A stretch of DNA of 10,740 nucleotides. Origin: an uncultured Eubacteriales bacterium. GTDB lineage: Bacteria > Bacillota > Clostridia > Monoglobales > Monoglobaceae. Below, piece after piece: positions 1-6,803 of the stretch. The position numbers and the translations under genes are program-made. Under the pieces are notes generated by a model. That model was not told the origin of the DNA and searched no databases. It worked only from the letters and a program-made list of their open reading frames with translations. The stretch is from positions 1 through 10,740 of the forward strand of contig URZD01000061.1 of assembly GCA_900552305.1 (NCBI GenBank), given 5' to 3'. Within the stretch, counting starts at the first letter, position 1, and the number at the start of each line of letters is the position of its first letter.

Positions 1-155
1 TCCATAATCGGGTCAACGTCAAAGCTCATCGGCTGTCCGTTCATGGTTACGGTTATTTTGTCTGCCGCCGCGCCGTCCGCAAATGCGGAGCCGCATACGC
101 TTGCTGTGACTGCTGCCGCGCTGAGTGCGGCAATTGTGAGTTTTCTGATTTTCAT
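1..155 (-). CDS. Secreted protein, probable copper amine oxidase-type stalk domain (partial)
   Basis: Only the first 51 codons are in the window; the gene runs off the left edge. The ATG at 155 follows a GGGG Shine-Dalgarno-like run about 9 bases upstream. Residues 1-26 form a classic signal peptide: a basic start (MKIRK), a hydrophobic alanine-rich core and a probable signal peptidase I site after SAFA. The mature start reads ITVTMNGQPMSFDVDPIM. This matches the opening of the copper amine oxidase N-terminal-like (stalk) domain, whose pattern is a beta strand, NGxxxxFDVxP, then an NGRTLVP-like block that would lie outside the window. In Clostridia this domain occurs mostly in cell-surface proteins without oxidase activity and is thought to act as a wall or surface stalk. 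The family call rests on about 18 residues, so the full architecture is unknown. The gene is downstream of, and co-directional with, the SNF2 gene, but a 189-bp repetitive spacer argues against tight coupling. Confidence 0.62.
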   Translation of the reverse strand, partial: MKIRKLTIAALSAAAVTASVCGSAFADGAAADKITVTMNGQPMSFDVDPIM

Positions 156-189
156 TGTTCATTTCCCCTTTTGTGAATTTTTATTTTCC

Positions 190-212
190 GCTGCGGCATT
201 TGCTGCCGCAGC
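190..212. other. Perfect 9-bp hairpin in the leader of the stalk-domain gene
   Basis: The arms GCTGCGGCA (190-198) and TGCCGCAGC (204-212) pair perfectly around a 5-base loop. On the plus strand a T-rich run (about 213-224) follows the stem, which gives a terminator-like shape, but no plus-strand gene precedes it. On the minus strand the stem lies 35 bases before the stalk-domain start codon, where an AGGA-poor, A-rich stretch follows it. It could therefore be a leader hairpin, a block to antisense transcription, or simply part of the adjoining repeat tract. Confidence 0.45.
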
Positions 213-229
213 ATAGATTTTTTGAATTT

Positions 230-349
230 GCGGCAAAGCTGCGAAAACTTAATCCGCGGCAAAGCCGCCGTTTTGGCGCGCAAGCCGTAAACCGCAGCAA
301 AGCCGCTGTTTTGTGCGCGCAAGCCTTAGCGCGCGGCAGAGCCGCTATT
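230..349. repeat. Imperfect 38-39 bp tandem repeat made of small hairpins
   Basis: Two near-complete units lie at 254-291 (38 bp) and 292-330 (39 bp). A truncated third starts at 331 and a diverged partial unit lies at about 230-253. Each unit begins with a small inverted repeat of the form GCGGC-AAA-GCCGC, then TTTT, then GCGCGCAAGCC. The third unit runs into the stop codon of the SNF2 gene at 345-347. There are no spacers of constant length between the repeats, so this is not a CRISPR array. The tract fills almost the whole gap between the two minus-strand genes. Confidence 0.7.
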
Positions 350-3300
350 TTCCGTCGCCTTCCAGAATAGCGAGAATGTCATCCTTTGTCAGCGACGAAG
401 AAACGTCGCTGTTTTCCGAAATTATGCTTTCCGCAAGGCTGCGCTTGCTCTCCTGCAGCTTTAGGATGCTTTCCTCGATCGTTCCCTTTGCGATAAATTT
501 GTAGACGGTTACAACGTGCTTTTGCCCTATGCGGTGCGCCCTGTCGGTCGCCTGCTCCTGCGCGGCGGTGTTCCACCACGGGTCATAGTGTATCACGACG
601 TCCGCGGCGGTAAGGTTAAGACCCGTGCCGCCCGCCTTCAGCGAGATAAGGAATACCGGCGTTTTGCCGTTTTGAAAGCTGTTTACAAGCGACATACGCT
701 TTTCCTTGCCTGTCGCGCCGGTGAGGGTGAAAAAGTCGATTTTTTCCTCACGCAGCCGTTTTTCAAATATTTCAAGCATGGAGGTAAACTGCGAGAACAA
801 AAGCGCCTTGTGTCCGTTGTCCACCGTTTCCCTTATGATATTCATGCAGGTTTCCATTTTTGCCGAGCCACCCGTGTAGTTTTCGTAAAACAGCGACGGG
901 TCGCAGCATATCTGGCGCAGCCGCGTCAGCTCCGCCAAAACGCGGATAGCGTCCTTGCCCAGCGTTTTCCCCGCCGAGTTTTTCAGGCTGTCGCGCAGCT
1001 GCTTTACATGAGCGTAGTACAGCTTTTCCTGCTCCGTATCCATTTTGGAGATAACGATATTTTCCAGCTTTTCGGGCAGCTCGTGCAGCACGTCCGCTTT
1101 CAGACGGCGCAGTATAAACGGAGCAATCATGCGGCGCAGCCGCGAAAGCGCGGTTTCGTCCTTGTCGCGTACAATCGGCGCCTCGAATTCGTCGCGGAAC
1201 CTTTGATAATCGTACAAAAAGCCGGGCATAAGGTAGTCGAATATGCTCCAAAGCTCGCTGAGACGGTTTTCTATCGGCGTTCCTGTAAGGGCAAAGCGCG
1301 ATTTTGCGCTTATTCCCTTGACCGCCTTTGCGCTCTGCGTAAAGTAGTTCTTGATATACTGTGCCTCATCGATTACCTCAAAACGGAAACTGATGTTGCG
1401 GTAAAGCTCCGTATCGCGTTTTAAAAGGTCGTACGAGGTTATCAGAACGTCATAGCTTTTGTAGTCCCTGACGGCGTTTTGGCGTTCCTCGGGCGTGCCG
1501 CAAACCACGCGGACGGAGAGTCCGGGGGCAAAGCTGCTGATTTCGCTTTCCCAGTTGTAGACAAGCGACGCGGGGCAGACAATAAGCGATGTTCCGCCGT
1601 CGCCGTCCTCCTTTGCGGACAGGAACAGCGATATAATCTGCAGCGTTTTTCCGAGTCCCATTTCATCGGCGAGGATTCCGCTCAGACCGTAGGAGTCAAG
1701 CGTTTTAAGCCAGCGGAAGCCTGTTCTTTGGAAGTTGCGCAGGATTTTGCGCAGCGATTCCGGAATCTTAAAGTCACTGTCCTCGACCGATTTGACGTTA
1801 CGGATAAGCGCCTTAAAGTTCGCGTCGCGGCGCACGTCCACGTCGCCCTTTAAAACGCTGTCGATATACAGCGCGCGGTAGCGCGGCATGGAGATTGTCC
1901 CGCTGCCGCCGTCAAGCTCGCCGCCGAGTTCGCCCGCCGCCTCGGCAACCGCCGCAAGCGCGTTGTCCTCCAGCTTGAGGAAGGAGCCGTCCGGAAGGCG
2001 GTGGTATTTTTTGCGCTGCCTGTAGCTTTTAAGAATGTTTGAAAGCTCGCGCAGATTAAGCTCCTGTGTGTCAAGCTCCAGATTGAGCAGTCCGTCGCTG
2101 AGCGAAACCCCGATTGAGAATTTCGGAGTGGGCGCAATCCGTATGCGCTCGAACTGCTCCGAGATATATACCTCGCCGAATTGGCGCAGCTCGTCAAGTC
2201 CGGTATCGGCAAGGCGGTATACCGCGTCATCGTCGTTTTGTATGAGCATAAGTCCGCCGTCGGTGCGGTCAAAATAGCGCATAAGGCACATTTTTATATT
2301 TGTTTCCATGCCCCTGTTGCGGTAGGTTTTCCGCTGCGGCGCGTCATCAAACAAATCGACCCTTACATCGCCGTAGCTGCACTCGGTTTTGCAGGTAACC
2401 GTACCCGCCGCGGGGTTGTCGATAAAGAATTTGACGGTCGCGTCCGGCATCGCGTATTGGCTGAGGTCAAGACCCTCCGTTTCAATGTCCGCAAAGCGCG
2501 AAACGGAGGGCAGGACGTTGTTCACAAAGAATACCATGTCCTCGCGGCTGACCGTGAGCGGTTTTCCGTCAACGAGCGACGCAGTACCCAAAAAGCTGCC
2601 CATCGCGGCGTAGTAGTCAGCGCTGCAACGGTACATTTTTCCGTCCATACAGACATAGCAGCGTTTGCTGCCGAATATGACAGCCATTTTGCCGAGGGTG
2701 ACGGACGCGCCGCCGGCGCCGAGCTTTGAAACGGTGATTTTTGTAATCGGGTTTTCGTCAACTGTTTCAAGCTTCATGTTTTCGTCATGGCGGGCGGTGA
2801 TATCGATTTTTCCGCCCATGCAGATGTCGATTAACGAGTCGATGTCCGCGGCGGAGAGCGTCAGCTCGCGCGCGGAGAGCGTGTGAACGTACGCGTATTT
2901 GTTATAAAAGGCGTTAAACACCTCGTTTTCATGCGCAACGTCGCGTATCAGGTCGGAAAGCCGCTTTGAGCGTTCGTCAAAGGCGTTGCGGGTATGAAGA
3001 AAGCCAAAGCCCTTTCCGTACTCAAAGTATTCGCAGTTTTTGACGCTGCGCGAGAAGGCGCAGACGTCCTTTATGACGTACTTGCGGTTTATGCCGACGC
3101 GGAAGTCGGCGCAGACATCGCGGATTCCGCGTACGGTAAGGTGCGGCAGGAGCGCGATTTTTTCGCTTTTGTCCATGGTTACCGCCGCCGCGTTCTCGCG
3201 GTTGGTATATGTGCGGATGATTTTGCTCATTTCGGGAGCGGTGCGCACAGCGGCAGTTTCGTCTGTTTCCTGCTTTTCCGCATAGGAAAGGAGTACCGCG

Positions 3301-3560
3301 GCTATGTGCTTGCAGATGCCGGGGTACTTGTGAAAGGAAGGGCAGTCGCACAGCTTGTGCGAGATACGGCCGTCCTCAATCCATATTGTGACATTGTAAA
3401 GCTGCGACCCTTTGACCTTTGCGTAAATATACATTTCACCGGAGTTAATCCGGCTCTTTTCGATTTTTTTGATTCTTTTGTTTTCAAGGTATTGCTTACC
3501 CGCGTAAAATGTATTTCGGCTTGAACACATTTTTGCAACGTCGGCTTCGGTAAAATGCAA
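345..3560 (-). CDS. SWIM-domain SNF2-family DNA-dependent ATPase
   Basis: This 1071-residue protein is a helicase superfamily 2 ATPase of the bacterial SNF2/HepA type, expected to translocate on duplex DNA or remodel DNA-protein complexes in the cytoplasm. A SWIM zinc motif lies at residues 71-85 (CDC...CKH, with C71, C73, C83 and H85). The middle (roughly 260-560) fits the SNF2-associated region found in bacterial members. The ATPase core covers about 610-1045: Walker A in DEMGLGKT (632-639, K638), Walker B DEAQ (731-734), LTGTPIEN (motif III), and QATDRAHRIGQ (motif VI, 1003-1013, with both arginines). The family is typically about 1000-1100 residues, so the gene looks intact. The start is TTG at 3560, with GGAGG 9 bases upstream and no better ATG nearby. 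No nuclease, methylase or other defence partner lies beside it, so a housekeeping role in transcription or repair is as likely as defence. The exact substrate cannot be read from the sequence. Confidence 0.95.
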   Translation of the reverse strand: MHFTEADVAKMCSSRNTFYAGKQYLENKRIKKIEKSRINSGEMYIYAKVKGSQLYNVTIWIEDGRISHKLCDCPSFHKYPGICKHIAAVLLSYAEKQETDETAAVRTAPEMSKIIRTYTNRENAAAVTMDKSEKIALLPHLTVRGIRDVCADFRVGINRKYVIKDVCAFSRSVKNCEYFEYGKGFGFLHTRNAFDERSKRLSDLIRDVAHENEVFNAFYNKYAYVHTLSARELTLSAADIDSLIDICMGGKIDITARHDENMKLETVDENPITKITVSKLGAGGASVTLGKMAVIFGSKRCYVCMDGKMYRCSADYYAAMGSFLGTASLVDGKPLTVSREDMVFFVNNVLPSVSRFADIETEGLDLSQYAMPDATVKFFIDNPAAGTVTCKTECSYGDVRVDLFDDAPQRKTYRNRGMETNIKMCLMRYFDRTDGGLMLIQNDDDAVYRLADTGLDELRQFGEVYISEQFERIRIAPTPKFSIGVSLSDGLLNLELDTQELNLRELSNILKSYRQRKKYHRLPDGSFLKLEDNALAAVAEAAGELGGELDGGSGTISMPRYRALYIDSVLKGDVDVRRDANFKALIRNVKSVEDSDFKIPESLRKILRNFQRTGFRWLKTLDSYGLSGILADEMGLGKTLQIISLFLSAKEDGDGGTSLIVCPASLVYNWESEISSFAPGLSVRVVCGTPEERQNAVRDYKSYDVLITSYDLLKRDTELYRNISFRFEVIDEAQYIKNYFTQSAKAVKGISAKSRFALTGTPIENRLSELWSIFDYLMPGFLYDYQRFRDEFEAPIVRDKDETALSRLRRMIAPFILRRLKADVLHELPEKLENIVISKMDTEQEKLYYAHVKQLRDSLKNSAGKTLGKDAIRVLAELTRLRQICCDPSLFYENYTGGSAKMETCMNIIRETVDNGHKALLFSQFTSMLEIFEKRLREEKIDFFTLTGATGKEKRMSLVNSFQNGKTPVFLISLKAGGTGLNLTAADVVIHYDPWWNTAAQEQATDRAHRIGQKHVVTVYKFIAKGTIEESILKLQESKRSLAESIISENSDVSSSLTKDDILAILEGDGK

Positions 3561-3593
3561 ATGACGTCACCTCCGATTGATTTCTATCGTATT

Positions 3594-3622
3594 ATTTTAT
3601 CATAAGATTGAAATTTGCGCAA
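3594..3622 (-). promoter_or_regulatory. Predicted sigma-A promoter of the SNF2 gene
   Basis: Read on the minus strand there is TTGCGC, a 17-base spacer, then TAAAAT preceded by TGA, giving an extended -10 (TGnTAnnnT). The -10 lies 34 bases upstream of the TTG start, leaving room for the GGAGG site. The -35 matches consensus only in its TTG, so the extended -10 probably carries the promoter. Confidence 0.55.
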
Positions 3623-3707
3623 TATTTTTTAAAATTTTTATTTATTTTTGTTGAAGGGCGACGAATTTTTGATATAAAAACGCGGCCGAAAAACAGAGAA
3701 ATTGAAA

Positions 3708-3740
3708 AAATTTCATAAATTTATATATAAATTTCATAAA
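3708..3740. promoter_or_regulatory. Direct repeat and palindrome upstream of the cysE promoter (possible operator)
   Basis: The 12-mer AAATTTCATAAA occurs at 3708-3719 and again at 3729-3740, exactly 21 bp apart, which is two helical turns. Between and overlapping them is a perfect 18-bp palindrome (3717-3734, AAATTT-ATATAT-AAATTT). The second copy ends 4 bases before the cysE -35 element. The arrangement suits a protein binding the same face of the helix twice, or an AT-rich UP element for RNA polymerase. The regulator is not identifiable from the sequence. Confidence 0.45.
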
Positions 3741-3744
3741 CTGC

Positions 3745-3773
3745 TTTACTAAGAAGCTTTTTTAGTGTATAAT
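3745..3773 (+). promoter_or_regulatory. Predicted sigma-A promoter of cysE-cysS
   Basis: TTTACT (3745-3750), a 17-base spacer and a perfect TATAAT (3768-3773) predict a start of transcription near 3780, about 45 bases before the chosen cysE start. A second, weaker candidate lies upstream: TTGAAG (3651-3656), 16 bases, TATAAA (3673-3678). The short leader leaves no room for a T-box. Confidence 0.72.
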
Positions 3774-3824
3774 ATATAGGTATGATTAAAAATAACAAAA
3801 ATTTTTTTGAAGGCGGTGTACGGT

Positions 3825-4478
3825 TTGGGTATATTAAAAACTCTTAACGAGGAGATAAGCCTTGTTTTTGAGCGCGACCCCGCAGCAAAGTCAAGAGCGC
3901 AGGTGCTTTTTCTGTATCCCGGCGTCAGGGCGGTAATATGCTACCGTATTGCTCACCGTCTTTATGTCCGCGGTCACTGGTTTATTGCGGACTGGATTTC
4001 GAAGCGGACGCGAAAAAAGACCGGCATAGAAATCCACCCGGGCGCGGAGATTGGCTCGGGATTCTTTATCGACCACGGAATGGGCGTTGTAATCGGCGAA
4101 ACAACGGTTATCGGCGACAACTGCACAATCTATCAGGGCGTGACCCTCGGCGGAACGGGCAAGGACAAAGGCAAGCGACACCCGACAATCGGCAACAATG
4201 TCACAATCGGCAGCGGGGCAAAGGTTTTGGGACCGTTTACAATCGGCGACAACAGCAAGGTTGCCGCGAACGCGGTCGTTCTGAACGAGATACCGCCCAA
4301 CTGTACCTGCGTAGGCGTGCCGGCGCACATAGTAAAGCGCGACAACGTGAAGGTTGCAAGGGCGAAAATCGACCTTGACCAGATACACATCCCCGACCCT
4401 GTTTCGATGGAGCTGTGTAAGCTGCGCGGCGAGATTGACAAGATAAAAAAGCGGCTCGAAACGGAGAAATCCGAGTAA
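3825..4478 (+). CDS. cysE: Serine O-acetyltransferase
   Basis: CysE transfers the acetyl group of acetyl-CoA to L-serine, giving O-acetylserine, the acceptor for sulfide in cysteine synthesis. From the TTG at 3825 the protein has 217 residues, a usual length for Bacillota CysE. The start region ([20 protein letters not shown]) matches the family's alpha-helical N-terminus. The C-terminal part is a left-handed beta-helix of hexapeptide repeats: [20 protein letters not shown] (His84 matching the catalytic histidine, with Glu69 in the position of its acidic partner), then [15 protein letters not shown] and GVPAHIV. The reading frame is open to a TTG at 3807, but that codon precedes the Shine-Dalgarno; GAAGGCGG at 3809-3816 sits 8 bases before 3825, so 3825 is preferred. 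Only 27 bases separate the gene from cysS, which suggests one transcript. In this position in Bacillota the product supplies cysteine next to the enzyme that charges it to tRNA. Confidence 0.95.
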   Translation: MGILKTLNEEISLVFERDPAAKSRAQVLFLYPGVRAVICYRIAHRLYVRGHWFIADWISKRTRKKTGIEIHPGAEIGSGFFIDHGMGVVIGETTVIGDNCTIYQGVTLGGTGKDKGKRHPTIGNNVTIGSGAKVLGPFTIGDNSKVAANAVVLNEIPPNCTCVGVPAHIVKRDNVKVARAKIDLDQIHIPDPVSMELCKLRGEIDKIKKRLETEKSE

Positions 4479-4505
4479 CTTCTATATATTGAAAGGAATG
4501 ATAGC

Positions 4506-5909
4506 ATGAAGGTCTTTAATACACTGACCCGCAAAAAAGAGGAATTTATCCCGATAGAAAAGGGCGTTGTAAGAATGTATTCCTGCGGTCCGACGGTTTA
4601 CAACTATTTTCATATAGGAAACGCGCGCCCGTTTATCATATTCGATACGCTTCGCAGATATCTTGAATACTGCGGTAACACCGTGTATTTTGTACAGAAC
4701 TTTACCGACATAGACGACAAGATGATAAACAAGGCGAACGAGCTGGGAATCACGGTTAAGGAGCTTGCCGACCGATATATCGCGGAGTATTTTAAGGACG
4801 CGGACAATCTTGGTATAAAGCGCGCGACCGTACATCCGCGCGCGACCGAGAATATTGACGCGATTATCGGAATTATCAGGGAGCTTGAGGAAAAAGGCTA
4901 TGCCTATAACGTGGACGGCGACGTGTACTTTGCAACTAAAAAGTTCAAGGAGTACGGAAAGCTGTCGCATCAGCCGCTTGAGGATTTGGAGAGCGGAGCA
5001 AGAATAAACATAAACGAGGACAAGAACGACCCTATGGATTTTGCGCTTTGGAAAAAGCAAAAGCCGGGCGAGCCGGCATGGGAGAGCCCGTGGGGGCTCG
5101 GCAGACCCGGCTGGCACATTGAATGCAGCGCCATGGCGAACAAGTACCTTGCAAAGACAATCGATATACACAGCGGCGGACAGGATTTGATTTTCCCGCA
5201 CCACGAAAACGAAATTGCGCAGAGTGAGTGCGCTCACGGCGTGCCGTTTGCCAACTACTGGATGCACAACGGCTATATAAACATCGATAACAAAAAGATG
5301 TCAAAGTCGCTCGGCAACTTCTTTACCGTTCGCGAGATTGCGGAGGAGTTTGACTATGAGGTAATACGCTTTTTCATGCTCTCGGCTCACTACAGAAGTC
5401 CGATTAACTTCAGCAAAACGCTTATGGAGTCGGCAAGGTCGGGACTTGAAAGAATTTACAACTGCATTTCCGACATGAAATTCTTTGCGGAGAAGGCGGA
5501 CAGCCACGCGCTGACCGACAAGGAGAAGGAGTATAAGGAAAAAATCGAGACGCTGAAGGCAAAATACATTGCGGCAATGGACGACGATTTGAATACCGCG
5601 GACGCGATTTCCGCGATATTCGAGATTGTGTCCGAGGCAAACAAGGCGATAACCGCACAGAGCGGATTTTCAAAGGAAGTTATCGGTTTTACGGTCGATA
5701 CGGTAAAGGAGCTTGGCGGAGTCTTGGGACTTCTCCAAAAATCGGAGGACGGAGAGATTTCGGCGGAGGTAAAGGCTCTGCTTGACGAAAGACAGGCGGC
5801 AAGAGGGATCCGCGACTGGGCGAAGTCGGATGAGCTGCGCGATAAGCTGCGCGAAATGGGAATTACCGTCAAGGACACGCCGCAGGGACAGCAGATTGTC
5901 AGGGAATAG
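4506..5909 (+). CDS. cysS: Cysteinyl-tRNA synthetase
   Basis: CysS is a class Ia, monomeric aminoacyl-tRNA synthetase that activates cysteine with ATP and loads it onto tRNA-Cys. The 467-residue length is standard. Visible signatures are [19 protein letters not shown] with the HIGH-type motif HIGN (36-39), [24 protein letters not shown], and KMSKS (264-268). The four zinc and cysteine-selecting ligands are present at C27, C207, H232 and E236, offset by one to two residues from the E. coli numbering. The C-terminal helical region includes the family-typical [17 protein letters not shown] segment. The ATG at 4506 has AAAGGA at 4492-4497, 8 bases upstream. The gene lies 27 bases after cysE, so it is probably translated from the same mRNA. 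After its stop the usual tight coupling to mrnC is broken by a 182-base repetitive spacer. Confidence 0.98.
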   Translation: MKVFNTLTRKKEEFIPIEKGVVRMYSCGPTVYNYFHIGNARPFIIFDTLRRYLEYCGNTVYFVQNFTDIDDKMINKANELGITVKELADRYIAEYFKDADNLGIKRATVHPRATENIDAIIGIIRELEEKGYAYNVDGDVYFATKKFKEYGKLSHQPLEDLESGARININEDKNDPMDFALWKKQKPGEPAWESPWGLGRPGWHIECSAMANKYLAKTIDIHSGGQDLIFPHHENEIAQSECAHGVPFANYWMHNGYINIDNKKMSKSLGNFFTVREIAEEFDYEVIRFFMLSAHYRSPINFSKTLMESARSGLERIYNCISDMKFFAEKADSHALTDKEKEYKEKIETLKAKYIAAMDDDLNTADAISAIFEIVSEANKAITAQSGFSKEVIGFTVDTVKELGGVLGLLQKSEDGEISAEVKALLDERQAARGIRDWAKSDELRDKLREMGITVKDTPQGQQIVRE

Positions 5910-5932
5910 CGGAAAATAAACCGCGGAAAATT

Positions 5933-6070
5933 GCGGCGCGCCATTACGGCGCGCGCTGTCAAGACTGCGTGCGGATACTGCGGGCGGTCAGTTGCGGGCG
6001 GCAAATAGCCGTACCCACAGCCGCGGAAGATACAAACATAAAGGAGAGCCGACCCGCGCCCGCGGGCGGG
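5933..6070. repeat. GC-rich repetitive spacer with hairpins between cysS and mrnC
   Basis: The spacer holds a 7-bp GC-only hairpin (GCGCGCC at 5936-5942, loop ATTAC, GGCGCGC at 5948-5954), then the 13-mer TGTCAAGACTGCG (5957-5969) that recurs exactly at 9631-9643, then GCGGGCGG-type runs, and a perfect 12-bp palindrome CGCCCGCGGGCG (6057-6068). No T-run follows the first hairpin, so it is not a convincing terminator. No protein-coding signal is seen. The base composition differs from the flanking genes and resembles the spacers at 230-349 and 9489-9705. Confidence 0.6.
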
Positions 6071-6091
6071 GGGCGGAGCTGAAAAAATAAA

Positions 6092-6496
6092 ATGCTTGAT
6101 ACGTTTCTTGAAAAATTTAAAATAGGTGAGGCGGTTTCGCCGGAGCAGTATTCGCCGCTTACGCTTGCGTACATCGGAGACTGCGTTTACGAGCTTTTTG
6201 TCCGCACATATCTGATAAAGGACACAAGGCTCCCCATAAAGCAGCTGCACCGCACCGCGACAACATATGTCAACGCAAAGGCGCAGTCGGATTTGTACCA
6301 AAAGATTTCCGACAGGCTTACCGCGGAGGAATCGGCGATATATAAGCGCGGCAGAAACACATACTCGCGCCCGCCGAAAAATGCTGTGCTGCGCGACTAT
6401 AAGTCGGCAACGGGCATAGAGGCTCTTATCGGCTGGCTTTATCTTAGGGGCGACAGCGAGCGCATCTGCGAGCTGCTCTCCGAGCTGATTTCGTAG
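6092..6496 (+). CDS. mrnC: Mini-ribonuclease III
   Basis: Mini-III is a stand-alone RNase III catalytic domain without a double-stranded RNA-binding domain; in Bacillus subtilis it trims the ends of 23S rRNA precursor. The 134-residue product has the signature LTLAYIGDCVYELFVR, where D30 corresponds to the essential catalytic aspartate. The second acidic position is in GIEALIGWLYL (E110). The basic stretch KRGRNTYSRPPKN (about 85-97) is typical of the family. The ATG at 6092 has GGAG at 6075-6078 but with a long 13-base spacing; a TGA 10 bases upstream in frame rules out a longer start. A better Shine-Dalgarno (AAGGAG, 6041-6046) lies 45 bases too far upstream. The position after cysS is the conserved Bacillota order. 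The next usual partner, the 23S rRNA methyltransferase rlmB, is absent here. Confidence 0.95.
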   Translation: MLDTFLEKFKIGEAVSPEQYSPLTLAYIGDCVYELFVRTYLIKDTRLPIKQLHRTATTYVNAKAQSDLYQKISDRLTAEESAIYKRGRNTYSRPPKNAVLRDYKSATGIEALIGWLYLRGDSERICELLSELIS

Positions 6497-6523
6497 CCGT
6501 GGGTTGGTTTGCGCAAATGTGAA

Positions 6524-6685
6524 AATAACGCCAATTACGGCAATTACGCCAACCGTGCCAATCGCGCTGAACACGCCGAACACGGCAATCACGGCAATCA
6601 CGGCAATCACGGCAATCACGGCAATCACGGTAGCCGTGCCAACCACAGCAGCCGTGCCAACAGCGCCAACAGCGCCAACTGCGCA
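6524..6685. repeat. 9-bp minisatellite, about 18 units
   Basis: Units of the form AAYCRYGSC run in one phase from 6524 to 6685. The core holds four identical AATCACGGC units (6587-6622), followed by AATCACGGT; in the shifted phase these are five perfect CACGGCAAT copies (6581-6625). Flanking units diverge progressively (AATTACGGC, AACCGTGCC, AACAGCGCC twice), as expected when slippage makes new copies in the centre. Because 9 is a multiple of 3, all frames stay open, but none has a credible ribosome binding site. The tract fills most of the 307-base gap between mrnC and the yitT-type gene; the rest (6686-6752) shows only an AscI-type GGCGCGCC at 6740-6747. Confidence 0.92.
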
Positions 6686-6752
6686 ACGTGCAACCGCGCG
6701 GATTTGGCGGTCGACATAAACAAAAATGCGTTTTTGCGGGGCGCGCCGCGGC

Positions 6753-6780
6753 TTGACAAAACGGCATTTCTACATATTTT
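6753..6780 (+). promoter_or_regulatory. Predicted promoter of the YitT-family gene
   Basis: A full-consensus -35, TTGACA (6753-6758), is followed after 16 bases by TATTTT (6775-6780), a 4 of 6 match to the -10. Transcription would start near 6787, which is the first base of the Shine-Dalgarno AAGGAG. That leaves an unusually short leader, so the exact -10 is uncertain. Confidence 0.5.
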
Positions 6781-6803
6781 ACTTATAAGGAGAGTATGCG
6801 GAA

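Noticed and set aside
516..1424. 302-codon open frame on the plus strand inside the SNF2 gene
   Set aside because: It is antisense to a gene with intact ATPase motifs, has no recognisable domain or RBS, and reflects the GC-rich codon pattern of the opposite strand.
3774..3824. T-box riboswitch upstream of cysE-cysS
   Set aside because: The predicted leader is only about 45 bases long and has no T-box sequence or terminator-antiterminator pair.
3807..3824. Upstream TTG start for cysE giving 223 residues
   Set aside because: That codon lies before the Shine-Dalgarno, which overlaps codons 1-4 of the longer version. Starting at 3825 gives correct spacing and the usual 217-residue length.
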